From Bostrychus sinensis (taxonomy: Eukaryota > Chordata > Actinopteri > Gobiiformes > Eleotridae): a stretch of DNA of 64,000 nt. The position numbers and the translations under genes were made by a program. Below the pieces are notes generated by a model. That model did not search any database, was not told the DNA's origin, and saw only the letters and a list, made by a program, of their open reading frames with translations. Shown here piece by piece: positions 1 through 11,869 of the stretch; the first letter of the stretch is position 1; each line of letters opens with the position of its first letter. Location of the stretch: NCBI GenBank assembly GCA_020698575.1, contig CM036245.1, positions 37,315,148-37,379,147 on the forward strand, written 5' to 3'.

Positions 1-1079
1 AACCAGCAAAAAGTGAATAACATACAGATTACTCAAAGCTTGAGTGTGCTTTAAATACTTAGCATAAAAGCATAAGAAAACCAACCCTGGTGTTACCAGT
101 CTTACTATAGCAGTAGCTATAGCAACTAGTCATACAGGTTAAAATCCAATCTTATTTGAATGGCATGTTTTATTCTAATTCAAAGTCAACTTTTTGTGCT
201 GCTCCCTGAATGACTCAGTATTCTCTGAGTAACCATGCAGCTGTTCAGCTTCAGTCTTTCAGATGACCTTGACTCAGAGGATAAACAGGCAGTTGTAATA
301 CTCGATGCCAATTCCATTAGTGTCCTTCATCACTCATTTGCATCTCATGTCATTTCGTGTCAGCGGCTTTTAGACTCTGGGAGGAAGGCTTAGACTAAAT
401 GGTAAAGAGATTGTCCTCATAGTTACAGACCTAAATTGCTGCAAATTATGCGTGAGGAGGCTGCAGAATGAATCCACAACTCATTCTGTTTGTTGTCAGT
501 AAATGCGAAGATAACTGCTGATGCAACAATGGAATCTCCATAAATTCAGAAAATGACAGAGCTGCTGCAGTCACGGTAGACGGTGGAAAGTAAATTGCAT
601 TTGTTCACAAAATATAAGAGGTGTATGGGAGATTTTAATGTTGACTCTAGTCTGTCAAGATTTTTAGAAAATATGATAGAGGCAGGCACCTTCTCCATTC
701 CAACTTTCTTCTCAAAAGCTCATGTATGTAGAAGTCCAAGAGTCCATGCCTCCATCATTTGACAGAGCTTAACACCTTTACATATGGCATGACACCAAAG
801 TGGTTAAGTGGGCATTTCTCAGGGTGTTACTGCTTGCCCCATCAACATTAAAAAAAACCCAAAAAAAACCAACATCCAACAGGTTAGAAGTACTCCTGAC
901 TCATGATTACATAGCTTCTGAGCTACTCTTAAGGTAGAATTTGTTTTGAAAGGATCATATTAAATAGTCTCTGAAAAGGACATTATGTGATCCAAGCTTT
1001 GGGGCAGGTGGTTGAGGTCAAACAAAATCAAGATACATTGCAATACATACAACCATTCACTGATTAATAGGCCTATAAA
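1..1079. other. unique AT-rich intergenic DNA
   Basis: No coding pattern, RNA gene or clear repeat seen on either strand. Only short A-runs near 850-870. Confidence 0.5.
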
Positions 1080-1245
1080 TGCCTGTCTTTGGATGGGCAG
1101 GGAAAGCTGGAATACCCACAGTAACATGGGGAGAACATGCTGACTCCACTCAGAGGGATGGTAATCGGCCGACCCAGGAACTGATTAAGGAATCGCTTTG
1201 GTGAGAGGCTGGAGCGCTAACCACCCTGCCACTAGGCACTGTGAT
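1080..1245 (-). repeat. dispersed fish repeat, fragment of the family shared by seven sites
   Basis: Resembles, in reverse sense, the widespread fish repeat with 'gggagaacatgc...actccac' and 'gctaaccacc...gccac' blocks. Other members in this window lie near 8.0, 24.1, 31.9, 43.8, 58.3 and 62.8 kb. Degraded; ends not defined. Confidence 0.5.
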
Positions 1246-1499
1246 ATTAGGCATATAGTTTTCAACTTGTGTCAGCCTTGTGTATGTTCCTTTTGACTCT
1301 TGAATTCTGATTGGTGGTATGTCTAACCAATATTGGGCTGGGCACTCGATTGTGATAAGGTTTACATGCTCAACATGTTAAAGTGGAACCATGCAATTTT
1401 CCTTGTTTCTTTGATGTTTTTGATTTGTTTTCTCTACAGAGCTCCCCCGTCAGTTGAGTGTAAAAGCTCAAGTGCATGGTTGACTCCTGTGTGACCCCT

Positions 1500-1534
1500 C
1501 ACTCAGCTCAACTCAGCTCAACTCAGCTCAACTC
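1500..1534. repeat. 10-bp tandem repeat, 3.5 copies
   Basis: Unit aactcagctc repeated head to tail, with perfect copies. Unique AT-rich DNA continues from 1246 to 2100 around it, with no gene seen. Confidence 0.9.
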
Positions 1535-2109
1535 TTGTTTTCTCCTCCTTGTATCCATACAAAGGTTTCCTCTGACTTTTTGTCTTTCCGCCATGACTAA
1601 TATCTAGGAAACAGAGGGCCATATACGGTTTTGGCACAGGCAGTGGTGTAGATGGATGAACATTACCCTTACTTAGACAGCGTAGACGCAAGCCCAACTA
1701 CAGCTTACCATGGCGTTGTGGGTTCTAGTCCAGACTCTGATGCTTTGCCCTATCAATAAAGCCTAAATGAAAAAAGATGTTAGTCTCAAAAGCCTAAACT
1801 TGGGCTGGCTACAGGTTAAAGGCTTCAGAGTAAGGGGTGTGTCTGCCCTAGACCAACCAAAGCTCTATCTTTTTTCCACTCATGGCACAAGAGGAGAGGA
1901 TTGCTAATAAGAGAATGAAGCATTTATTTAGTATAATAATAAGCCACTGTTATTACTATACTATGAAAATCCCCTGCTTCCTTTACAAACAACATGCTCT
2001 TAAGAATGTTCTGCCTACTGCGCACCCTTTAGTTTTTAACCTGGCCGCCTCATGTTCAGACAACCACGGCCCCTGGTGTTAGCACAGATGAAGAAGGAGT
2101 GCACACAAT

Positions 2110-2480
2110 AGCTAATTACTAGGGGTGTAACAATACAGTATCTATTTATTTATTTATTTATTTATTGAATTAGGACAATGCATATTAATCAATATATCAG
2201 CAGGTAAGCATCAATGTAAATACGCCAGAATTAGCACAATTGCTAAATTTCATCCATCTAATTTGATGTATGTCTTTTTGTTTGTTTGTTTGTTTGTTTG
2301 TTTTGTTTTTTTAATTCCTAGATACAACTATTTTGATACACATTGCCTTGTATCAAAACATATTGTTTTCTAGGTAGTATCAAAATACACGAAAAAATAA
2401 ACCATAAATATCATAAATAATTATCCATTTTAGAGATTTGCTTGTTAAAATAAAATTAGATACATCTTTTTGGATATATT
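2110..2480. repeat. composite low-complexity repeat with ATTT and TTTG tracts
   Basis: Begins with 'aggggtgtaacaatac', similar to the ends of some fish hAT elements, then (ATTT)n at 2138-2165 and (TTTG)n at 2277-2310. No matching opposite end found, so only the simple repeats are certain. Confidence 0.5.
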
Positions 2481-3812
2481 TTTTGTGTTTTTAATCAAAT
2501 AAAATGGTGTATTCAACTTTTCTTTGCTCTCTGTCTGCTTGACATAATCAATCCCAGCCGCCAATCCCAGATGCTGGATTTGAAAGTAAACTTGATTTTA
2601 GGCAAAAGTCGCTGGATCAATTGTATCAATATGAAGTTATTAAATTGTATGGAATCATATTGTTCTAAATTAGGCAATATCATTCTTGAATCAGACGGAA
2701 ACAATTCTAATCAATACATATGTTTACAAAAACATATCTTTACACCGCTACAAATGACCTCCATCACCGCCATGTGGAAATAGGGCCCAGAGCCATTGCT
2801 GGCTTGTTGCTAACTGGGACAAGATTCGAGACTTCAGGACCCTCAAGTCAATTCCCCCCAAACTTCTGAGGCAGTTGTTTTTTTGTTTTGTTTTGTTTTT
2901 TTTACAAGGATACACAAGGGGGAAGTGAAAGACGCTTTATTCACCCTGTATTAACTAATTTAGCCATCACACAGGCTAAGAAATGTTTTGATTGCCGTAA
3001 TAAAGCTGCATTGTCCCCATTTAACAAGGAGTACATGAAAGACATAGCCATCAGTCAAGATTCTAAAAGTCAGGATGTTTTTATTATTTTTTGTTTTTAT
3101 TTTAAGACCACTGGTGACTGTGGTGTCTAACTGTGCCTCGTCTTGCTGTAATAAGCACCTTTCTAAAACAGAACAAATGCGGGACAGTCCTCCTCTGCCT
3201 CCATCCATCATTTTAATGAGTGGAGGTGTGTCCCAGGCCACCAGGAGATGCACTGATTAAGGATATTAGAGCAATCCGGTGTCTTCACCTCAGAGGCTCA
3301 TGAATATTCAACAGGAAGTTGGATCCATACGCTTCTGTCTGCACCTGAGCTGGAGGGAGCCCTGAGGTGAGCTGCAGGTCTAACCCATTAAAACTGGAGC
3401 GGAGACACCAAGAGGCCCCTGCTTTACTCAGAGTGACTGACATATACAAGGCAGCTAGTTTTTCAAGTTTGTATTATTTTTGTTATCTATATCTATATCT
3501 ATATAAGACTCTGCTAGATTTAACAGTGCATGGCAGATTACAAAACGTGAAATACCAAACAAAACAATCTTAAGAACCATTAATCAATACAAACCTTGTT
3601 CATCAACCAGGTGAATTAGCTTTCATTTAGCTGTATGTACTTGTAAAGACACGTTTCCTCATTGCTTAATATTTCCTTCCACTTTATGACACCTTGTGGC
3701 TGTGCACGGTGTAAAGCCATTTTAGAATAAAAGCACTGACCTTTATAGTGCACATAAACAGGGATCACAATGTATAAAACTGATTTTGCAATAAAGCAAA
3801 ACTTGTAAGGTC
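2481..3812. other. intergenic DNA without recognisable gene
   Basis: Open frames here are short (under 100 codons), overlap on both strands and show no family motif. A short TATATC tandem run lies at 3483-3503. Confidence 0.5.
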
Positions 3813-3820
3813 ATTTATGA

Positions 3821-4304
3821 CAGTAGTTCCCAACCTTTTTGCTTCTGTGTACCCCCATGGACCTGATTTAGTCCTGGTTTGGACCCAGCTCAGTCCTGGT
3901 TTAGTCCTCGTTTAGTTCTGGTTTTAGACTTGATTTTTTTTCTGGTTGAGTTCTGGTTTTAGATCTGGTTCTGTTTTGATTTAGTCCTGGTTTTGTCCAG
4001 GTTTAGTACTGGTTTTGTTGTGTATCCCTAGTTTAGACCTTTTTTAGTCTTGTTTTGGCTTAGTCTTTGTTTAGTCCCAGTTTAGACCGATTAAGTCATG
4101 GTTTAGTCGTGGTTTAGTCAGTTATGTCTTGGTATATTGTTTTGACTTTCTTCAGTGTCACAAGTCCTAGGTTAGTCCTGATTTAGGTTTATAGTCTTTG
4201 AAAGCCAAATCTGTAAATGCTCTATAAATGATCATGTAACTCCACGTACCTCCTAGTGCTTACATACCCGTAGGGGCCCCCGTACCCCTGGTTGGGAAAC
4301 ATTG
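3821..4304. mobile_element. non-autonomous hAT-like element filled with TTTAGTCCTGG repeats
   Basis: Ends CAGTAGTTCCCAACC and GGTTGGGAAACATTG form inverted repeats. Flanking 8-bp direct repeats ATTTATGA (3813-3820) and ATTCATGA (4305-4312) agree at 7 of 8 positions, as expected for hAT insertion. The interior is an imperfect tandem array of 'tttagtcctgg' units and has no coding capacity. Two related elements lie at 14168 and 38972. Confidence 0.75.
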
Positions 4305-4312
4305 ATTCATGA

Positions 4313-4739
4313 GGTAAACTCCCACCAGCTGTGGGAAAAAGAGAAACCTCAGGGAGAACCACATAAAGGAGGGATCCACTCCCAGGATGGACAGGCTGTG
4401 CCCAGGACTGATGAGTGTAGTCCGTTTGCTAATAGAGTTCAGGTCTGTAAGGATGTGGAAGTTGGGAAGGCTTCATCCAGACTGGAAAAGTTAAGGAGGG
4501 GTCCAGGGGGTCCACAGGTCAGGCCAGGGGCACAATGTTAACGCTGATCAAATAGAACTAAAGGCAAGACTTGAAAATACCTATTTCCAGATAGAGAGCT
4601 AATACATGGCATTAAAATTAGGCTTAAACATCTAGCTCTAGTTTTAGCTTTAGACCAGGTTTACAACCTGTCCTCCATTTTAGTTTCTAAAATAGTTTGA
4701 CTGCAACTATTAAGCAATATACATTTGTACTGTATAGAT
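4313..4739. other. unique intergenic DNA
   Basis: No gene, repeat or RNA recognised. A 79-codon frame at 4302-4541 has no family features and starts inside the adjacent element. Confidence 0.4.
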
Positions 4740-4744
4740 CTTTT

Positions 4745-5017
4745 TTTATCTCTGCAGTGGAAAGGTTTCAGCTAAAGCTTGCTTTGAATTGGATACAAGA
4801 TAAGACAGGACAAACAACTGGGGCTGTTGTAAAAGAGACATTATGGCAGCAGTTCAAAGAATTCAAAGACATCAACAAGAATCACCAAGACATAAGTGCA
4901 TCAGCCAAGAAGGTAATCAAGGCAAAAAAAAAAAATCATGTGAATACAAAAGTGGGACAAAATACTGTACCACCTGCAAATCATGGTTCATATCCAAGAA
5001 AAGTAGGTTTATTCTGA
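4745..5017 (+). pseudogene. possible fragment of an RFX-like winged-helix coding exon
   Basis: A frame after a pyrimidine tract and CAG reads RFQLKLALNWIQDKTGQTTG, then VVKETLWQQFKEF and ISASAKK. The spacing of W-I, G-x-V-V, L-x-x-x-F and S-A-S resembles the first half of an RFX DNA-binding domain, but the conserved R-R-L-G core is missing. An A-run at 4925-4937 may have shifted the frame. No neighbouring exon was found. Could be a chance open frame. Confidence 0.15.
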
Positions 5018-5149
5018 ACTCCCATTTGTTTGTCTCTCAGTACTGCGTGGATTCTTTCATAACTTGTGCCAGTTTCTCATTAGTCCAAATCGGTAACCTC
5101 CTTTCTCCGTCTCCTTTACGCCTTTAGTATCAGTTTGTTCAGTCAATTA

Positions 5150-5650
5150 CTCCCACCGCTGCTGCTGCGTTCAAACTCATTTTCTTTTGTACACGGTTGG
5201 GGCTGCGTCTCATTCCCGCTCGCCAAAGCGCTTCATTAACCCCCTTTCCCGAACTCGCCGCTCATTAAGTGAACAGCTGTGGGTTGTCTGTCTCCATCGC
5301 GCGGTGCCAGCGTCTGGAGGGGAAGAGGGGGGGAAGGGGGGGGTGGTAGCCTTCTCCAGGTGCTCTCTGGTCCACACCTCTCCACGAGCCTCTCCGCCAC
5401 AGCTGCAGGTCAAACGGCAGCTCTCCGCGCCATCAATCACAGCTCATTACGTCCGATGGAGGCGCCCGACGCAATTTGGAAATTTGTCTTTAATCAACAC
5501 TTGAGCTTGTTTGAACTGAGATGGGTTATTGTAAAAGATGAGAGCAAATGAGAGGCAGCGTGGAAACGAGCCAAGCCCAGTGGTGAGCTGTGGTGTAACC
5601 AAATGATTTGTGCAACTGTTAGTCACTTATAGCCAGTCGTTAGCAGAAGG
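5150..5650. promoter_or_regulatory. candidate conserved non-coding element, copy 1
   Basis: GC-richer, non-repetitive block in AT-rich surroundings, with homeodomain-type cores such as catcaatcac and ctcattaa. No plausible reading frame. The part from about 5480 to 5640 has a diverged second copy at 12965-13140. Function as an enhancer is inferred only. Confidence 0.35.
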
Positions 5651-6029
5651 ATGTGTGATGGTTAGCCTGCATCAACAAAATATGGGATTTTTTTCCTTCA
5701 TTCATCTTCTACTGTTTATTCTTGTTAGACCACTTTATGTAGTAGCAGCAGCAGCAGTTGAAAAACCTTTAAGTAACGCAAAATATGCCAGGTAAATATA
5801 CAACAAGGCAGTGTCTATAGGACCGTCCGACGGCTACCCATTCTTGTTGCTATTTTGCCTGCACCGCTACACTGGTGCTCTCTGAAAGCTATTTAGCCTC
5901 CAGCAGCCAACAGTTCCCAACTCTTGTTGCCATAAACAAATACAAAACTATACATTTTGAGTTTATTTGGTAATGGATTAATGCTACACTTAGTTTATTG
6001 CTTTTATCAGCACAGTATAAGATTGGTTT

Positions 6030-6232
6030 TTTTTTAGGAGTTTTTCCTTACCGAGAAGGAGTGTCTAAGGACAGGAGTGTCCTGGGTCTGTTTAGTTTAG
6101 TGTAGTTATTGTTTGTGTTGTCTGATTGTGTGTTTATGTTTGATTAACTGTTTGTGAAGCCCTTTGAGGCGACTTTTGTTGTGATACTGGGCTATACAAA
6201 TAAACCTGAATTGAATTGAATTGAATTGAATA
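6030..6232 (+). mobile_element. L2-type LINE 3' end with (TTGAA)n tail
   Basis: Contains 'ctaaggacaggagtgtcctg', then the typical LINE 3' tail 'aagccctttgaggcgac' and 'gctatacaaataaacctg', followed by TTGAA repeats (6211-6230). A 5'-truncated, non-coding retrotransposon end. A related fragment lies at 36300. Confidence 0.75.
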
Positions 6233-6265
6233 AGAGGGAAAATCTGTGATGATTTCCCCCTCATA

Positions 6266-7050
6266 TACAGGTGCTATCCAATAAATTAGAAAATCATATA
6301 AAAGTTCATTTTCCTCTCAGAAATTCAATTCAAAAAGTCAAATACAGATATTTATAGAGTCAGTACATTCAGAGTAACACATTTCAAGCATTGTTTTATT
6401 GTAATGTTGATAATTATATCTCACAGCTACAGAAAACACCAAATTCTATTCACAAAATTAGAATATTTCAAGAGACCAACAAATAGAATGATTAAAACAG
6501 TAATGCTGGCATTGTGAAAACTATGCACAGTATGTATAAGTATCTGGCAGTCATTTGGTACTCCTTTTTGATAATTTTTTGCCTCAGCATGGTGTGTCCA
6601 GGAGGACATCAGCCTGTGGCACTGTTAAGGTGTTATGGAAGCTCAGGTTGCTCTGACAGAAGCCTTCAGCTCATCTGTGTGACTGGGTCTGCTGTTTCTC
6701 ATCTTCCTTTGGACAATACTCCACAGATTCTCTCTGGGGTTCAGGTCAGGAGAGTTCACTGGTCAGTCTGTCCCAGTGTGTGGTACTTTAGGCAGTGTGG
6801 GCTGGACCCCAAATCCTGCTGGATAATTACACCACCATCTCCATAAAGCTTGTGAGCAGAAGGAAGTATACAGTCCTCTAAACCTTCATATTAAAAGACT
6901 GTGTTGATTGGATACTTACAGAAAGACAGTGGCCTAATAACTTTCATTAGAAAAGATGCTGCTGACCATGTCTCTGGTTCAGCCCTGACCCATGTTGTAG
7001 ATAAATGTCTTGCTCTGTCTGTGTGTGGAGGCTCCTGATGACTCCAGCCT
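6266..7050 (+). mobile_element. Tc1/mariner-type transposon relic
   Basis: Left end TACAGGTGCTATCC followed by 'aaattagaaaatcat' matches a widespread fish mariner-type terminal repeat with many ATTAGAATAT motifs (another at 6458-6470). The interior is transposase-derived but frameless. The right end is missing; the relic runs into the SINE at 7053. Confidence 0.6.
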
Positions 7051-7052
7051 TA

Positions 7053-7400
7053 GTGGTGGCAGTAATTCAGTTGGTAGAGACACTTGCCCTCTAACCTGAA
7101 GGTTGGCGGTTCAACCCCTGCAACCTGCAATGCATACTGTCGTTTTGTCCTTGGGCAAAACACTTAACCCACCTTGCCTGTATGAATGTGTGACTGTGGT
7201 TGGTGGTGGTCAAAGGGTCCGTTGGCGGAGATGTGTGCAGCCACGCTTCTGTCAGTCTGCCCCATGGGCAACTGTGGCTACAAAACGTAGCTTACCACCA
7301 CTGACTATGGAGTGAATGAAATACCCCTTTCCTTCTGTGTAAAGTGCTTTGGGTGACTTGTGTCATAGGTAAAGCGCTATATGTAAAAAAAAAAAAAAAA
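7053..7400 (+). mobile_element. full-length tRNA-derived SINE
   Basis: The head looks like a tRNA gene, with an A-box-like stretch near 7065-7078 and a B box ggttcaacccc at 7108-7118 (internal RNA polymerase III promoter). A central domain follows ('cagtctgcccc..ggcaactgtggctac'), then a LINE-like tail 'gtaaagtgctttgggtg...gcgctatatg' ending in poly-A (7384-7400). Rearranged pieces of the same central domain occur on the - strand at 40990-41165. Confidence 0.8.
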
Positions 7401-8203
7401 GGATACAAAGCCCTGTAGAAATGCACTGAGATAAAAATGTATATAAAATATACCATGAAAAAAGACCTTTAAATCCAAAGCTCTTCTGAGGAAAAAAACA
7501 AAACAAACTACAACACAAAGATCAACTAACACACTACACCGAGACCCAGGGCCAGTGGAACTATGGATAAAGGGTGATTTTATACTAAACCATGCAGCAC
7601 AGAGAAGTGCTATCGCAGCCTACTTGGCCTACTTTACCTATGGTACAAGTAAAATACTACACAAATCACCTTATTTTTGAATCACTGGGCAGTGTTCTGG
7701 GACTACTCAGAGTCTCACAATAAAATGCCAAATGCATCTCTGTTACTTCAATTCCCAAAACCAGTCAGACAATCTTAATACATACAGTAGGCTAACTTAA
7801 GCCTCAACAAATATCACAAAAATGACAAAGTCACATCTGTGCTGTACAACACCTACAAATGCAAATAGGCTACTTTCAACAAAAGAGTTGTCACCACCTA
7901 GAAAATAGTACAGAGGAGGTAATAATTGTTACGCATCATTGCACACTTTGAAGCGGGTATACGCAAATTCGGAGTGTGACCGGAGGAGGAGGGCAGACCA
8001 GCGGATTGCCAAAACAGAAACAATGGGTGTTAGGAAGGGTACACCCTGGACAGTGGCCAGTCACAGAGCTGTCACAGAGACATACACAGAGACATAGACA
8101 GAGACATACATACACATACAGAGAGTAAAAAAAGATTTGGTAACTGTCTGCTGGGTAAAAAATCTTTGAACACTTTCCACAAGTTTCCACAGACAACAAA
8201 TTC
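7401..8203. other. intergenic DNA with a decayed dispersed-repeat piece
   Basis: Mostly unique AT-rich sequence. From about 8030 to 8130, 'gtacaccctggacagtggccag' and repeats of 'agagacatac' belong to the dispersed fish repeat also seen at 31848-31990. No gene seen. Confidence 0.45.
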
Positions 8204-8206
8204 TAA

Positions 8207-9036
8207 TGCTGTGTTCACACCAGACGTGTTTGACGTGTCAAATGTGTCTAGTTGGACGGTTGAACATTTTGAAGTCATGCGCTTTATTTGCACGTCCAAC
8301 TTGCTCTGTTCACGCGTCAAAACAAATGTGATCAGACACGAATTCGCGTCATGGGAGGAGTCTGTTGTGCCAGGGTAATGGCTGCTCTTTCAGGGCTAAT
8401 TGCAAATGAGGCCATGCCGGTTTGCTCACCTGTTGTCCCGTGTCGGTGCGGGGACATGTCCCCAGGACACTACTGCTGTATTTAAGCACTCAACACCAGC
8501 AGCAGAGTGGAGATATGGAGTTTTTTTTGTTTGTTTAATAGCGGTCTCTAGTGGTTTTAACAAGGTTATAGGCTAGGCCAGCCCTCAGTACACAGACTCT
8601 GTTTTCTCTGTTGTTTTGGAGAGAGCAGTAACTGCTAATCCAACGAGCTTACCTCAGCACATGCTAAAGTTAAGATCCCTTTTATATTTTGTTACAATCT
8701 TTTTGACTGAAGAACAGTCAAACTGAAGAGCTGCTATAGGCTGTAACTTATAGCTCCAGGTTCACAGTGACAGCCTCGATGAGTCCACCATGATTGTTTT
8801 GATGAATCTCTGCTTCCTATGTCCTCCCACGTCACTGCAGGAGCTAGATCCTGATTGGTTAACACACTGCCAATATTCCCCAAAGTTCAGATTTTTCAAC
8901 TCAGGGGTCTAGAGTGTCAGACGCTTAATTCGCGCTATTTGCATGTCAAAGCCCGATTCATGACGTGCTGGACGCTTGATTTGCGCCGCAGGACGTCCAG
9001 ACGCACACCTCAAACGCGTCCGGAGTGAACGCAGCA
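8207..9036. mobile_element. PIF/Harbinger-type non-autonomous element, 830 bp
   Basis: Inverted ends TGCTGTGTTCACACCAGACG and, reverse-complemented, TGCTGCGTTCACTCCGGACG. Flanked by TAA at 8204-8206 and 9037-9039, the 3-bp TWA duplication typical of PIF/Harbinger. No transposase frame inside. Confidence 0.8.
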
Positions 9037-9039
9037 TAA

Positions 9040-9699
9040 GGCACTCTTGTGTCTCTTGTTTCGGTATTTCAGCTCAACATGGCCTTCCTCTGGGTGCAAG
9101 GACAAAGAAAATAAAAGTGTGCAACTTACGTAGGGCATTACGGTAACATGTTGCTGTGAAGAGCAGCGGAGAGTGTCAACAGACAGAACAGAGCACGGAG
9201 AGCAACACTGGGACCCGAGCTGTTTATCCTCCATGGAAACACAGGATCTGAAGCCCAATAACAAACACCTCACATGAACAACAATTGGCCTGGGGCGGGG
9301 TATACACTGGACAATGGCAATGGACATTTGGGAAACACTGAAGGGACCCTTAGAAACAAATAGTTTAAACTCCAGTGCCTTCACGAGTATTGTTTCTGAT
9401 TATGTTCATCTCTTCATCACCACTGTGTATCCAAACTGGTTTCTTCAACATGACATGGCCTCCACAGTGACCACATTACAGTCCAACACTTGTGGAAAAA
9501 AAGGCCAGAACCAATTTAAGGTCAAGCTTCAACCAATATGTTGTTGTTTATTTGATGTTCTAATTGCAGACTAAATAAACATTTAAGAAGCTTCTCTCAG
9601 AGAAGTTGTTCATTGGAACCAAGCTATTACCTACATAATACATTACCTTGTACAGTATTTAAAGGTCTTTGTTGTCTTTTGCTACTTAATGAAGCTGAA
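9040..9699. other. unique intergenic DNA
   Basis: Open frames of up to 124 codons on the - strand (9010-9384) start or overlap in the neighbouring element and show no family motif. Nothing else recognised. Confidence 0.4.
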
Positions 9700-10135
9700 G
9701 CATAAATTTGACCAGGAAGACTGATCTTTTCTCTCAGCTGACTCCCTCTCTCAGCCCTCAGCCATCTCATTCCTCAATCTCTCAGCTAATCATGGCCCAG
9801 CTGTCTCAAACTGTTGTGTCTCTCCTGTCATTTAGCAGTTTTTCAGCTTTGAGCCGAAGCCTTCCTTCACCCCATCACCACCTCAGCAGCAGCACAATCT
9901 CACTCTCCTCCATCACGGTCTCAGCAGTGGAACCATTTCTCTCTCCACAGTTCCCTTTTCTCAGCCACCACCAGTGTCTTGGCTCCAGGAAGAACTCAGC
10001 CCTAAAATCTCTATCTAACTTTCCTACATCACATTGCTTACTGTCTCTCCCTGCATGAGTCTAAGCTCCAAACTCTCTCTCTCTCACAATAAATACTAAC
10101 TAATAAAATTCATTGATTCATTAATCATTTGTCTG
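9700..10135 (+). other. CT-rich block ending in polyadenylation-like signals
   Basis: Strongly pyrimidine-rich (many ctcagc and ctctct runs), ending with caataaa at 10087-10093 and aataaaat shortly after. A serine-rich 116-codon frame here reflects composition. Could be the end of a non-coding transcript or part of an LTR; no terminal repeat or primer site could be shown. Confidence 0.25.
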
Positions 10136-10555
10136 ATCATTTTATCTGAGTCTTTCCTGGTTGAAATGCAAAGAGCAGAAATCTTGTCACTACTCTGCAG
10201 TTCCCCTTCTGCTCTTTCAAACGGATGTGACAGCAGCACATTCTCTGCTCCTGTGGTGTTTTTTTATTACTTCGTGTGTTGAAGGAATGTTAAGAAGATG
10301 TTTTCTCGACATCATTTGTCATTGAGGCTCAATGGGTTGCCAACAAACACAGCATTACTGTGGCTGATCAAGTCTAACTGGAGATAGACTGACTGCGGGA
10401 GTTCAGACTTAGTTTTCATGGAAGCTCTTTTGCCCCATGTTCACACTAATGGGATAGGATTGGCTCTTTACAATTGCACTTTAGGAGTTTTTAATGGAAT
10501 TCCTACATATGCTCAAAGGCTGCACATAAAAAAAAAAAAAAAAAACTAAACATGG

Positions 10556-10690
10556 TTGTGATATAGACCAATCAGGCATAACATTATGACCACTGACAGA
10601 TAAAGTGAACAAATCTTTAAGTGGGTTGGATACATTAGGTAGATAGTAAACATTTTCTGGCTTGCAAAGTTAAGCCAATGGCCAGAAATC
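10556..10690 (+). mobile_element. Tc1-like transposon end fragment
   Basis: 'caatcaggcataacattatg' followed by 'accactgacagataaagtg' is the conserved start of a common fish Tc1-like element. Truncated after about 130 bp; no transposase left. An A-run lies just before it at 10528-10545. DNA at 10136-10555 and 10691-10970 shows no gene. Confidence 0.7.
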
Positions 10691-10978
10691 TTGGTGTGCT
10701 GTTTGATTTTAATTTGTCTTTTAGAAGTCAGACAAGTAGTGTGGTCCAGATCTCTCATTATCATGTTAAAATATTTCTAAAATCAAGTCTTTCTGATCTT
10801 GAAAAAGTTATTTATGTTCACTGTTTTATTTTTATTTTTTTATCGTAGTTGGAAAGCACTTTTTGGGCGCTATCTTGCCAACTGGTGCATGCCTGATCTT
10901 GGCACAGACAGACCCCCACCAATGCATGGGCATGGTGCTCTACAGGTGAGGCGTGTCAGGAGGCGGCATGATCTAAAT

Positions 10979-11238
10979 CAGGGGTCTCCAACCTTTTTGG
11001 GTTTGAGGGCTACCCAAAAGATGACAATTTGTACTGAGGGCTACTCGTGTAAAATAATCCTCTATATTAAAGTCTTGCTTTTCAAACGACATTAGGATTG
11101 TATGATTGTTTGCTTTGCATTAATGATAATGTTTATAAAAATAATCTTGTAATTAAACATAAAAACAAGTTTAAAAAAATTATGACTAAAACACTGCAGT
11201 AGCCACTGTTTATAAATATCCCTCGTTGGTGACCCCTG
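10979..11238. mobile_element. hAT (Charlie-like) miniature element, 260 bp
   Basis: Ends CAGGGGTCTCCAACC and GGTGACCCCTG. Flanking 8-bp repeats ATCTAAAT (10971-10978) and GTCTAAAT (11239-11246) differ at one base. Interior AT-rich and non-coding. Confidence 0.85.
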
Positions 11239-11246
11239 GTCTAAAT

Positions 11247-11869
11247 GGTCAATGGTCATCTTCTAAAGAAGATGATAGGATGCAGCGTAGACGACATATT
11301 GAGCAGAGAGACACTAGAGTTCACATGAAACTCCCCAGAAGCTGCAGGTGGTTGTTTTTTGCCTTCCCTCTGCATAAAAGTATCCAATACCCAACACAGT
11401 TCACATCACAGCAGTGAGCCGTTCTCATCCAAATCTCCGAGGTCACAAAGGAAGCACTCATGTAGCCTGTTCATGCGTAAATCCAGCTTTTAAAATAACT
11501 TTATTCCTTATGGTAAAGAAGAGCAGTGTACAATCCAGTACCACGCAAAAAATCCCCTATGGAAAGAAAGCAGTGTGAACTCTCCGCGATGTTAGCAGTG
11601 GATCATGTCCTGTTCATGTGGATCATTAATAATACAGAGATGTGAGCAGAAGATGGAATACAGAGACAGAGAGAGCTAAAATGAACCTATTAAACCAATC
11701 ATGTTTTTGCTGTTTTTAATAATACAGCTAAAATATTATGAGAAATGCGTCGTGCACAGCTGCAGTAACTCTGGGTTTGCTTTGGATCACGTCTTTCATT
11801 ACTGCACCTATTATTTCACAAGCTGTTTATGATCGTATTGTAGTAGTATGGTGTTTGTGTTGGCCTCAC
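11247..11869. other. unique intergenic DNA
   Basis: No gene, RNA or repeat recognised. Confidence 0.4.

Noticed and set aside
5187..5551. Three overlapping frames of 76-105 codons in the GC-rich block
   Set aside because: Present on both strands with low-complexity glycine, serine and arginine; the block reads as non-coding unique DNA.
7053..7130. tRNA gene
   Set aside because: The B box and tRNA-like head are followed by a SINE body and LINE-type tail with poly-A; the fold is not a complete tRNA.
9010..9384. 124-codon frame on the - strand
   Set aside because: Begins in unique DNA and ends in the Harbinger-type element; no family motif.
9708..10058. 116-codon serine-rich protein
   Set aside because: Composition follows the CT-rich strand; no domain, no splice or start support.
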